Of a stretch of DNA of 64,000 bases, positions 38,335-46,726 are shown one piece after another (position 1 is the stretch's first letter; each line of letters opens with the position of its first letter). This DNA is from Chlorobiota bacterium (GTDB lineage: Bacteria > Bacteroidota > Bacteroidia > Bacteroidales > VadinHA17): NCBI GenBank assembly GCA_013152085.1, contig JAADHC010000036.1, positions 1-64,000 on the forward strand, in the 5' to 3' direction. The notes beneath the pieces are model-generated. The model had not been told where the DNA came from and did not search any database. It was given only the letters and a program-made list of their open reading frames with translations. A program made the position numbers and the translations under genes.

Positions 38335-40299
38335 ATGTGTAAAACATTTTCTTTTTTTCTAATCTTACTTACGATTCCTTTCTTATTACCTGCACAGGTA
38401 ATAGGAAAACGAAACCTGTTAAGTTCCGGATATAATAAAAAGCAGTTATCAGAAATCATCCTGTCAAAACATGACTGGCATCCCTACCCGACTATCTCCG
38501 ACAGAGACGCTTGGAGGCGTGTTCCGGAAAAAATGCGAAATCTTTACATAGCTGAAGCGGAAAAATATCTGGGCCACAAGTGGGAAGTACTTCCGGCATC
38601 TGTTTTTTTGGAATTTGCACGAAACGGAAACCGGACAAATTACAGTAAAATTTATACCGAGAGGAGGAAAACTCTTTCAATTCTCGTTTTTGCTGAAATA
38701 TTTGAAAATAAGGACAGGTTTACTGATGATATCGTAAATCTCACCTGGGCTATCTGTGAAGAAACATTCTGGGGCGTTCCGGCACATTTGGGAATGCAAA
38801 AAGCCGGGGTGGGCCTGCCTGATACTGAAGAACCGATCGTTGATCTGTTTGCCGCCGAAACCGGAAGCATGCTGGCCTGGGTATCATATTTAGTTGGTGA
38901 GAAGTTAGATAAAGTCTCGCCTTTGGTGCAAAAACGGATTCATTACGAAATCAACCGCAGGATTCTTACCCCAAACTTGGAAAGAACAGACTTCTGGTGG
39001 ATGGGATTTGGAGAAGGAAAAGTTAACAACTGGAATCCATGGATCAATTCAAACTGGTTAGCCTGTGTGTTGCTTTGTGAAGAGGACAACGACCGGCGCA
39101 TTGACGCACTTCATAAAATCATGCTGAGTTTAGACAATTTTATAAATGGTTATCCCGACGACGGGGGTTGTGACGAAGGCCCTCAATACTGGGGCAAAGC
39201 TGCAGGAGCCCTGTATCTGGCTCTTGAACTTTTTGATAAGGCAAGTAGCGGATCAATCAATATTTTCGATCAGGAACTGATTAAAAATATGGGAGCATAT
39301 ATCTACAAGGTTTATATTGGTAACGACTATTATGTGAATTTTGCGGACGCATCCGCCAAGGCCGGGCCGTCGCCTGCATTGATCTATCGATATGGAAAAT
39401 CCATTAACGATGATGTAATGACGCATTTCGCGGCATATCTTGCAGAAAAACATCAATTCGGGAATACGATCATAACGGACACCTGGGGACAATTTACCCG
39501 CCTTCTTCCTGAACTATTACAAATTACAGATTTAAGGAGAATAAAAGGGACCATGCCGTCTATTCGCGACACATGGTTACCTCAAACTGAGTTAATGACT
39601 GCCCGATCGACAGGAAACAGCCTTCAAAGTTTTTATGTTTCAGCTAAAGGCGGCCATAACGCTGAAAGTCATAATCATAATGACGTGGGAAGTTTTATGG
39701 TATATTATGAAGGAAATCCTGTCCTCATTGACATAGGCGTTGAAACCTACACCGCGAAGACCTTCAGTTCACATCGTTACGAAATCTGGACCATGCAATC
39801 GGCTTATCATAATCTGCCATTGATAAACGGGCAAATGCAGGCGGCAGGCAGGGAGTATGCTGCTAATAATATAAAATACAAAGAAAGTGACTCAAAGGCT
39901 GTCTTATCAATGGATATTTCAAAAGCATATCCGGCAGAGGCAAATGTAATATCATGGGAACGTACAATTACACTGAACAGGGGGAAAAATATTGTAATCG
40001 CAGAAAAATACAAACTGAATAAAGTGACTGGCAATATAAGTTTGAATTTTATGACCGTTCAGGAGCCGGATGCCTCCATTCCCGGAAAAATCAAAATTAC
40101 AGGAAAGAAACTTAACGGCGACAGTTTTGAACTTGCTATGTTTTATGATAAGTCAAAGTTCACAGCCATAGTTGAAGATATGGAAATTACTGATCCACGT
40201 CTTAAAAACACGTGGGGAGACAGGTTATACCGGATTGTTTTAAAGTGGGAAAAACCGGATATTAAGGGGAACTGCAAAACGGTAATAAAGGAATTATAA
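38335..40299 (+). CDS. Heparinase II/III-type polysaccharide lyase
   Basis: This 654-residue enzyme cuts uronic-acid polysaccharides by beta-elimination, leaving a 4,5-unsaturated uronate. It has a signal peptide (TFSFFLILLTIPFLLPAQ) and so works in the periplasm or outside. The N-terminal 390 residues form an alpha/alpha toroid (WAICEETFWGVPAHLG, NPWINSNWLACVLL, DDGGCDEGPQYWGKAAGA). The C-terminal beta domain has SAKGGHNAESHNHNDVGSF near residue 440 and GNPVLIDIG, the heparinase II/III hallmark with a catalytic His. ATG 38335 is chosen over 38239 because it gives a clean signal peptide. PL families 12, 15, 17 and 21 share this layout, so heparan, alginate and other uronates cannot be separated. 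The cytoplasmic GH88 at 58000 fits its product. Confidence 0.92.
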   Translation: MCKTFSFFLILLTIPFLLPAQVIGKRNLLSSGYNKKQLSEIILSKHDWHPYPTISDRDAWRRVPEKMRNLYIAEAEKYLGHKWEVLPASVFLEFARNGNRTNYSKIYTERRKTLSILVFAEIFENKDRFTDDIVNLTWAICEETFWGVPAHLGMQKAGVGLPDTEEPIVDLFAAETGSMLAWVSYLVGEKLDKVSPLVQKRIHYEINRRILTPNLERTDFWWMGFGEGKVNNWNPWINSNWLACVLLCEEDNDRRIDALHKIMLSLDNFINGYPDDGGCDEGPQYWGKAAGALYLALELFDKASSGSINIFDQELIKNMGAYIYKVYIGNDYYVNFADASAKAGPSPALIYRYGKSINDDVMTHFAAYLAEKHQFGNTIITDTWGQFTRLLPELLQITDLRRIKGTMPSIRDTWLPQTELMTARSTGNSLQSFYVSAKGGHNAESHNHNDVGSFMVYYEGNPVLIDIGVETYTAKTFSSHRYEIWTMQSAYHNLPLINGQMQAAGREYAANNIKYKESDSKAVLSMDISKAYPAEANVISWERTITLNRGKNIVIAEKYKLNKVTGNISLNFMTVQEPDASIPGKIKITGKKLNGDSFELAMFYDKSKFTAIVEDMEITDPRLKNTWGDRLYRIVLKWEKPDIKGNCKTVIKEL

Positions 40300-40342
40300 T
40301 TGGTTGTTCCAGAGTCTTAATCAACAAAGCAAGGAGTCATTT

Positions 40343-40429
40343 ATGTTTGGAAAAGGAATTCTTACAGTGCTGATTTTGGAGAGTGCAGGTTTTATTTTTC
40401 CGTCAGAAAATGCAGCTATTACCGACTGA
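40343..40429 (+). CDS. Possible 28-residue small hydrophobic ORF
   Basis: In the 193-base gap between the lyase and amidohydrolase genes, ATG 40343 opens a 28-residue frame (MFGKGILTVLILESAGFIFP and eight more residues), preceded by AAGGAG at 40331-40336. A Shine-Dalgarno match is unusual for this genome. It could encode a small membrane peptide, or be chance or a remnant. Low confidence. Confidence 0.2.
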   Translation: MFGKGILTVLILESAGFIFPSENAAITD

Positions 40430-40492
40430 ATATGACAAAATCAGGATATTATATGCTCTACTCTTAAATATTAAGTTTAAAAAATTATACAG

Positions 40493-41554
40493 ATGAAAAA
40501 GACATTGTTTATTGCTACCCTGGGAATTGCATCCTGTTTTTTGTTTTCATGTTCCAATAATAAAAAAGTATTGTATAAGGAAATTCCTAAAATCGATGCT
40601 CATGTGCATATCAGGACAACTGATACGAACATCATTCAGGCAGCTATGGCTGAAAATTTTAAATTCCTTTCCATATGTACACGATCAAATAGCCGGGAAA
40701 ACATTGACAAGCAACTATACTTTGCGAAAAAAATGCACGAACAATTTCCTCAGGTCTTGTCCTATGTCACAACCTTTTCGATGGAAAACTTTGAAAAACC
40801 CGGATGGCGGCAGGAAGTGATCCGCAGATTGAAAAAAGATTTCGAGGAAGGCGCGATCGGTGTAAAAATCTGGAAAGATATCGGAATGACTTTTCGTGAT
40901 AGTCTGGACAATTTCATTATGATTGACGATCCCCGCTTTGACGCCATACTTGATTTTATAGCAGATAACAATAAAACGCTGGTCGCCCATATCGGAGAAC
41001 CAAAAAACTGCTGGCTGCCCATCGACTCCATGACAGTTAATAATGACAAAATTTATTTCAGGGAACATCCTCAATATCATATGTACCTGCATCCGGATTA
41101 TCCGTCCTATGACGACCAAATTAACGCCAGGGATCGTATGCTTTCCAGGCATCCCAACCTCAGGGTGGTTGGTGCACACCTGGGCAGCCTGGAATGGAAT
41201 GTGGATGAACTGGCCAAACGCCTGGACCTCTATCCAAACTTTGCCGTTGATATGGCCGCGCGCATTTGTCATTTCCAGGTACAGGACAGGCAGAAAGTAC
41301 GTGATTTTATCATAAAATATCAGGACAGGCTCCTCTATGGTACCGATTTTAGCATTAAAGAAGATGATGACCTGCAGGAAAAAAAAGACAGAATGGAAAA
41401 TGTATGGCATGCAGACTGGAAATATTTTTCCACGGATGAGGAAATGAATTCTCCAAATGTCAATGGTTCATTTAAAGGCCTTAACCTGAATGAAAAAGTA
41501 CTACGGAAAATCTATTTCCTGAATGCGAAAAAATGGTACCCGGGCATCCTCTGA
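40493..41554 (+). CDS. Amidohydrolase-family lipoprotein
   Basis: This 353-residue TIM-barrel metal hydrolase has a lipoprotein signal (GIASCFLFSCSNNKK). Candidate metal ligands appear in the amidohydrolase order: KIDAHVHI (His37, His39), GVKIWKDIG (Lys125), VAHIGEP (His166), VVGAHLGSLEW (His229) and LLYGTDFSI (Asp285). This is close to the amidohydrolase_2 group, which includes lactonases, decarboxylases and related hydrolases. Its place before sugar isomerase, permease and kinase genes suggests a step on a sugar lactone or acylated sugar, but the substrate is unknown. It is the first of an operon-like run to 48742. Confidence 0.87.
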   Translation: MKKTLFIATLGIASCFLFSCSNNKKVLYKEIPKIDAHVHIRTTDTNIIQAAMAENFKFLSICTRSNSRENIDKQLYFAKKMHEQFPQVLSYVTTFSMENFEKPGWRQEVIRRLKKDFEEGAIGVKIWKDIGMTFRDSLDNFIMIDDPRFDAILDFIADNNKTLVAHIGEPKNCWLPIDSMTVNNDKIYFREHPQYHMYLHPDYPSYDDQINARDRMLSRHPNLRVVGAHLGSLEWNVDELAKRLDLYPNFAVDMAARICHFQVQDRQKVRDFIIKYQDRLLYGTDFSIKEDDDLQEKKDRMENVWHADWKYFSTDEEMNSPNVNGSFKGLNLNEKVLRKIYFLNAKKWYPGIL

Positions 41555-41598
41555 ACAACCGCCGTTTAAACGCTTTCAGTCTAAATAATGCAAATATT

Positions 41599-42651
41599 AT
41601 GAATAAATTCCTGGATGAAATATTCGAACAATCTTCTTCCCTTGAAAACACTTTCGGATTTTATGAAAACGATACCGGGAAAAGCCTGTTAAAAAGGACA
41701 TTGACTCTTTACAATGAAAAGAAGTTTACGGAAATTATTTTCACCGGAATGGGAAGCTCTTACTTTACTTCATATCTTACTTCCTGTTTATTAAATGAAT
41801 ACGGGATCCGGTCGTACGCGATAAATGCAAGTGAATTATTGCATTATCACTTTTCTCTTATTACAGCAGATACACTATTGGTTTGTGTTTCCCAATCGGG
41901 GGAAAGCTATGAAGTTATTAAGATACTGCAAAAACTGAAGCCTGACATAACCTGTCTGGCCATTACCAACGAAGCATTGAGTCCCCTGGCGCAGAATAGT
42001 TCCGTGGCTCTCCTTTCGAAAGCCGGGCATGAAGAAATGACTTCATCAAAAACTTACACATCCATTGCTTTGGTTATGTTAATATCCGGATGGGTTTTGG
42101 CCGGTAAATGGACTAAAGAAATGAAGATGAAAGTACGGCAGATGATTGACAACTTTAACAAACTTCTTAACGGTTATAATAACTGGATGCCTGAAATCAC
42201 AGACTTTTTAGGTGATTATAATTTTATTGAAATTATCGGGCGGGGGCCTTCCTATGCTTCGGTACTTCAGGGAGCTTTGATGTTCAAGGAAGCGGTAAGA
42301 AGTCCTTCCGAAGGTATACTGGGAGGTGATTTCCGGCACGGTCCGATGGAAATGGTAAAAGAGGGTTTCAGGGCAATTATATTTGCACCGAAAGGGAAAA
42401 CTTTTGATCAAAGCGTTAAGATGGCTGTGGATATTGCCGGATTTAACGGAAAAGTTGTTCTGATAACCAATGCTGATCTGCGTTTTTCCGAACCCAACAT
42501 CCATGTGTTACAAATACCTGTTGAAGATGAGTATCTGTTTGCTGTCAGCGGTGTTATCCCGTTGCAATTTATTGTTATTTCCCGTGCTCTTGATCTTGGA
42601 CTCAAACCCGGATACTTTACGCGTGGCGCCAAAGTAACAAAAGAAGAATAA
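41599..42651 (+). CDS. SIS-domain sugar isomerase/deaminase (GlmS isomerase-like)
   Basis: This cytoplasmic protein of 350 residues has two SIS domains and no glutaminase domain. Domain 1 has FTGMGSSYFTSYLTSCLL and VCVSQSGESYEVIKIL; domain 2 has EIIGRGPSYASVLQGALMFKE and GGDFRHGPMEMV, the phosphosugar-binding blocks. The family covers GlmS-type isomerases, AgaS deaminases and glucoselysine deglycases. It probably turns an aminosugar phosphate into a ketose phosphate with loss of ammonia. An upstream ATG at 41533 overlaps the preceding gene; ATG 41599 is preferred. It lies 9 bases before the MFS gene. Confidence 0.9.
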   Translation: MNKFLDEIFEQSSSLENTFGFYENDTGKSLLKRTLTLYNEKKFTEIIFTGMGSSYFTSYLTSCLLNEYGIRSYAINASELLHYHFSLITADTLLVCVSQSGESYEVIKILQKLKPDITCLAITNEALSPLAQNSSVALLSKAGHEEMTSSKTYTSIALVMLISGWVLAGKWTKEMKMKVRQMIDNFNKLLNGYNNWMPEITDFLGDYNFIEIIGRGPSYASVLQGALMFKEAVRSPSEGILGGDFRHGPMEMVKEGFRAIIFAPKGKTFDQSVKMAVDIAGFNGKVVLITNADLRFSEPNIHVLQIPVEDEYLFAVSGVIPLQFIVISRALDLGLKPGYFTRGAKVTKEE

Positions 42652-42660
42652 ATAACTCTG

Positions 42661-43875
42661 ATGAGAAAAAAGAAAACGTACTGGTTCCTGCTCACCATTA
42701 CGATCTTAATGTACATCTCGTTCGGGTTGTTAACATCGGTAATCGGTGTTATTATTGAAAGATTTCGGATACAATATGACGTATCCCTGCAAATTGCCGC
42801 TTTATTGCCTTTTGCCTTCTACCTGTCTTACGGATTACTATCCATACCATTTGGTATGGCAATGGACCGGATCAGCCCCAGATTCGTTCTTCTCCTGGGG
42901 ATGGTCATAATGACCGTTGGCAGTTTTCTGTTTTACTTTAGCAGCAATTACCTTGTGGTCATATTTATGATATTCTTGACAGGAGCCGGTGTTACGGCTA
43001 TTCAAACGGCCGGAAATCCTTTTATCCGGGAATTAGACATACCCAAAAGATACACGGCAAATCTGACTATTATCGTTGGCATTGGTGCCCTTGGATATGC
43101 TGTTAGTCCCATTTTACTTCCTCTGACAGAGGCCGGCGGACTTACATGGAATACCGTCTATCTGTTTTTTGGTATTATTAATGCTGTTCTGCTATTTTTA
43201 CTGATCATCGCTAAATTTCCTGCGATAACTATATCCGCAGAAGAAAAAATCCAGACTTCGGTTATCCTGATACTTATAAAAAAGCCAATTATTATAACCT
43301 ATGCCCTCGGTATTTTTTTTTATGTCGGTGCTGAAGTCGGGACTTCTTCCTATATTATTTCTTTTATGGAAAAAATACATGGTATAGGAGTTAATGAATC
43401 TCTCTGGAAAAAAGGTTCGTTTCTTGCATCTGTTTTCCCTTCCGTTTCGGCAATGGCTGTTGCTGCATTCTGGTTGTTTCAGGCTGTAGGACGGCTGATA
43501 ATAGGCCCGATAATGAAGTACGTCAAACCACGAAAAATCTTTATGATTCATAGCGCTTTAACCTGTATTACACTTCTGATCACCATTTACAGTCCGGCAA
43601 AATTTGCTTTGATTGGTTTTGCCCTGACAGGCTATTTTACATGTGCCTCTTTTACTTCAATTTTCAGTGCTGCCATACAAAGCTTTGATAAATATCATGG
43701 CACCATATCCGGAATTTTATGTACAGCAATAGTCGGAGGTGCCGTTTTAGGATTTCTCGTCGGGTTTGCCGGTGATATCTTAAACCTGCAAGTTGCCATG
43801 TACATTAATATCCTGGCATTTTTATATATATTTTCCCTTGCAGTATGGGGAAAAGGAAAACTGGATTTTGCATAA
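42661..43875 (+). CDS. MFS sugar permease, FucP-like
   Basis: This 404-residue protein has about 12 transmembrane helices and an intracellular loop GMAMDRISPRFVLLLG between helices 2 and 3. The block GVTAIQTAGNPFIREL is close to the QTAxNPxV motif of fucose/glucose/galactose:H+ symporters. It probably brings the monosaccharide made by the periplasmic enzymes into the cell. It is placed between the SIS enzyme and the ROK kinase, so transport, isomerisation or deamination, and phosphorylation may be consecutive. Its gene ends 13 bases before the kinase start. Confidence 0.92.
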   Translation: MRKKKTYWFLLTITILMYISFGLLTSVIGVIIERFRIQYDVSLQIAALLPFAFYLSYGLLSIPFGMAMDRISPRFVLLLGMVIMTVGSFLFYFSSNYLVVIFMIFLTGAGVTAIQTAGNPFIRELDIPKRYTANLTIIVGIGALGYAVSPILLPLTEAGGLTWNTVYLFFGIINAVLLFLLIIAKFPAITISAEEKIQTSVILILIKKPIIITYALGIFFYVGAEVGTSSYIISFMEKIHGIGVNESLWKKGSFLASVFPSVSAMAVAAFWLFQAVGRLIIGPIMKYVKPRKIFMIHSALTCITLLITIYSPAKFALIGFALTGYFTCASFTSIFSAAIQSFDKYHGTISGILCTAIVGGAVLGFLVGFAGDILNLQVAMYINILAFLYIFSLAVWGKGKLDFA

Positions 43876-43888
43876 AAACGAACTCAAA

Positions 43889-44785
43889 ATGACACAAAAA
43901 TCAATTCTTGGTGTCGACCTGGGCGGGACAAAAATCATGAGTGGTCTTATCACGCAAGAAGGTGATATTATTGGAAAACCATATACTGTCCCCACCGGCA
44001 GTAAGGATCCCGAAAAAATTATTATCAACCGTATTTTTAATTCAATAGAAAAAGCGTTGAATATAGCTCAGTTACGAATAACAGATATTGAAGGAATCGG
44101 GATTGGTGCTACAGGTCCGCTGGATATGAAGGAAGGACTTATTCTTGAATGCCCTTTCCTTCCCACATTAAACTTTTTCCCATTGAGAGAAGTGGTCCAT
44201 GAAAGACTTGATATTCCTGTATTTCTGGATAATGACGCTAATTGCTTTGTCCTCGGTGAATGTTTCTTCGGGGCAGGACGCGGACATGAAGTCGTTATGG
44301 GATATACACTTGGTACCGGAATCGGGTGTGCAACGGTTATCAATAAAAAGATTATCCGGGGATCCACCCAGCATGCAGGCGAAATATGGCCTGCACCTTA
44401 TCAAAATGAAACAATTGAAGATTTTGTGTCCGGTAAAGGGATTACCCGGATTTTCAAGGAAATCTCCGGCGAAGAAAAATCAGCTCTTGAGATTGCTCAA
44501 ATGGCAAACAACGGCAATAAACGGGCTAAAAAATCCTGGGAGCAGTTCGGTGAAAACCTGGCTTTTGCAATTTCATGGGGAATCAACATAATAGATCCGG
44601 AACTGGTGATCCTTGGCGGGTCCATTGTAAATGCAATGAATTTATTTTCTCCGGCAATGGAAAAATTCCTGCGAAAACATATTTGCAGCGTACCTGCAGA
44701 AAAAACAAAAGTGGTTAAAACGCAGTTGGGAGATCACGCGGGTTTCATCGGAGCTGCATGTCTTGCCCTGCAGGCAACCAGATAA
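43889..44785 (+). CDS. ROK-family sugar kinase lacking the zinc motif
   Basis: This 298-residue kinase has the ROK ATP-binding block ILGVDLGGTKIMSG at its start, the sugar-binding region FLDNDANCFVLGECFFGAG, and GTGIGCATVINKKIIRG. It has no signal peptide or HTH, so it is a kinase rather than a regulator. The usual CxCGxxGCxE zinc motif after GEIGH is missing; the chain goes from QHAGEIWPAP directly to ETIEDFVSGKG. ATG 43889 is chosen over 43793, which overlaps the MFS gene. It probably phosphorylates the sugar handled by the SIS enzyme. Confidence 0.88.
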   Translation: MTQKSILGVDLGGTKIMSGLITQEGDIIGKPYTVPTGSKDPEKIIINRIFNSIEKALNIAQLRITDIEGIGIGATGPLDMKEGLILECPFLPTLNFFPLREVVHERLDIPVFLDNDANCFVLGECFFGAGRGHEVVMGYTLGTGIGCATVINKKIIRGSTQHAGEIWPAPYQNETIEDFVSGKGITRIFKEISGEEKSALEIAQMANNGNKRAKKSWEQFGENLAFAISWGINIIDPELVILGGSIVNAMNLFSPAMEKFLRKHICSVPAEKTKVVKTQLGDHAGFIGAACLALQATR

Positions 44786-44814
44786 ACGATTTTAAAAACA
44801 TAAATAAAAACATA

Positions 44815-46695
44815 ATGAAAAACTTCCTGAAATCGCTTAACAACACTAAAATTATTTCTATAGCTATTCTTTCCATGGCCCTGTTATCAGGTTGTCATCA
44901 GAAAAAAGAAAAACGACCCAACATCCTTCTGGCCATAGCTGATGACTGGTCATGGCCGCATGCCAGCATTGCCGGGGCAAAAGGAATAAAGACACCTTCT
45001 TTTGACCGGATAGCAACCGAAGGGGTTTTATTCACCAATGCCTATTGCTCGGCTCCCTCCTGCACTCCTTCCCGCGGGGCTGTTCTAACCGGCCAATATC
45101 ACTGGCGACTGGAAGAAGGAGGTAATTTATGGAGCACACTGCAAAAGAAATTTGTTTCCTATCCTGAAATACTTGCTGATAACGGATATTATACCGGATA
45201 TACAGGCAAAGGATGGGCCCCGGGTATGATAGAAAAAGGAGGAAGGCGGCAAAACCCTGCAGGAAAGAAATTTAATAATTTAAAAAATAAGTCTCCCAGG
45301 TACATCAGTGATGTGGATTATGCAGGCAATTTCAGGGAATTCCTTAAAAACAAGCCTGCGAACCAGCCATTTTGCTTTTGGTACGGAGGTTTTGAGCCTC
45401 ATCGCCCCTATGATTATGGAATCGGCCTCCGTTCCGGTAAGAATCCTGGTGATGCCATGGTTCCGCCATCTCTTCCTGATGCCGATACAGTGAGAATGGA
45501 TATTCTGGATTATTACTTCGAGGTTGAATGGTTCGACCGTCACCTGGGAGAAATGATCGCTACACTTGAAGAAGCAGGGGAACTTGAAAACACAATTATT
45601 ATCTGTACATCCGATAATGGGATGCCTTTCCCCCAGGGTAAAAGTAATCTGTATGATTTTGGAACACAAATGCCGCTGGCTATTCGCTGGGGGAAAAAGG
45701 TAAAAGAAGGCAGAATAATTGAAGATTTTGTAAATCTCACCGACCTGGCTCCTACTATTTTAGAAGCTGCAGGGATAAACCCTCCTGCACAAACAACCGG
45801 AAAAAGCCTGATGGACATTCTTCTTTCAAAAAAAACAGGACAAGCAGACAGCAGCCGGGATCATGTACTCTTTGGTAAAGAGCGGCATGCATGGGTAAGA
45901 CGTGGCGGGCTGGGATATCCTATGCGGGCCATACGTACAAAAGATTTTCTGTATATTATAAATTTTAAACCGGATCGATGGCCGGCCGGTGACCCTTTTC
46001 CTGACAAGATTTCAAATCCCGACAGACCATACGGCGATATTGATGCTTCACCTTCAAAGCAATTTATGATGGACCAAAAAGAGGACTCAGCTGTGGCTTT
46101 TTTATTCAAACTGGCATTTCTGAAGCGGCCTTCAGAAGAATTATATGATCTGGCTAAGGACCCGGGGCAACTTAACAATGTAGCCGGGTTGTCAGAGTAT
46201 CAGGTATATAAGGAAAAACTTCGTGAAAGACTCATTGCCGGACTTAAGGAAACAGATGATCCAAGAATATTTGGAAGAGGAGATATCTTTGATAAGTATC
46301 CATATTATATCGGAGATTTTCATCCCGCAATGTATTATGATTCACTTGCAATATATTCTCTGAAAACCCCTGATATAATAGATGTTACCGGGACATCTGT
46401 AAAACTTCAGACCCGTCTGACTAAAATTAATAAGAACCCCTACGGAAATGTTCCCGGAGAAGAAGGTATTGCCAGATTTGAAATTGACACTTCACCTGAG
46501 TTCGGTCATCCTATTCTTTCTTCCTGGAAACTGGCATATTCTGACAACGATTACTTTATAAAAGTCGAAGTGAAAGGACTGAAACCTGCCACTCAATACT
46601 ATTACAGGCCGGAATACGGAATAACAGCTACATATACCAAGTATGGGATAGTCAATAGTTTTACTACCCTGCCGGCTAATCATTTAAAAAAATAG
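44815..46695 (+). CDS. Cys-type sulfatase lipoprotein with C-terminal FN3-like domain
   Basis: This 626-residue protein removes sulfate groups from sugars. It has a lipobox (ILSMALLSGCHQKK), the N-terminal metal block RPNILLAIADDWSW, and CTPSRGAVLTG at about residue 83, where the Cys is the residue converted to formylglycine. IICTSDNGMPFPQGK and PLAIRWGKKVKEGR are further family S1 blocks; the layout resembles N-sulfoglucosamine-type sulfatases. The last 110 residues (VTGTSVKLQTRL, VKGLKPATQYYYRPEYG) form an FN3-like domain. ATG 44815 is preferred over 44758, which overlaps the kinase gene. The enzyme needs a formylglycine-generating enzyme, which is not in this window. Confidence 0.94.
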   Translation: MKNFLKSLNNTKIISIAILSMALLSGCHQKKEKRPNILLAIADDWSWPHASIAGAKGIKTPSFDRIATEGVLFTNAYCSAPSCTPSRGAVLTGQYHWRLEEGGNLWSTLQKKFVSYPEILADNGYYTGYTGKGWAPGMIEKGGRRQNPAGKKFNNLKNKSPRYISDVDYAGNFREFLKNKPANQPFCFWYGGFEPHRPYDYGIGLRSGKNPGDAMVPPSLPDADTVRMDILDYYFEVEWFDRHLGEMIATLEEAGELENTIIICTSDNGMPFPQGKSNLYDFGTQMPLAIRWGKKVKEGRIIEDFVNLTDLAPTILEAAGINPPAQTTGKSLMDILLSKKTGQADSSRDHVLFGKERHAWVRRGGLGYPMRAIRTKDFLYIINFKPDRWPAGDPFPDKISNPDRPYGDIDASPSKQFMMDQKEDSAVAFLFKLAFLKRPSEELYDLAKDPGQLNNVAGLSEYQVYKEKLRERLIAGLKETDDPRIFGRGDIFDKYPYYIGDFHPAMYYDSLAIYSLKTPDIIDVTGTSVKLQTRLTKINKNPYGNVPGEEGIARFEIDTSPEFGHPILSSWKLAYSDNDYFIKVEVKGLKPATQYYYRPEYGITATYTKYGIVNSFTTLPANHLKK

Positions 46696-46726
46696 TTTTT
46701 GAACAAAATTTTAAATTACAAAAACC

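Noticed and set aside
43793-43888. Upstream start for the ROK kinase inside the MFS gene
   Set aside because: The extra 32 residues are not ROK-like and the ATG at 43889 sits directly before the ATP-binding motif.
4068-44591. Many long antisense or out-of-frame reading frames over known genes
   Set aside because: They overlap well-supported genes, lack signals or motifs, and have compositions expected of shadows.
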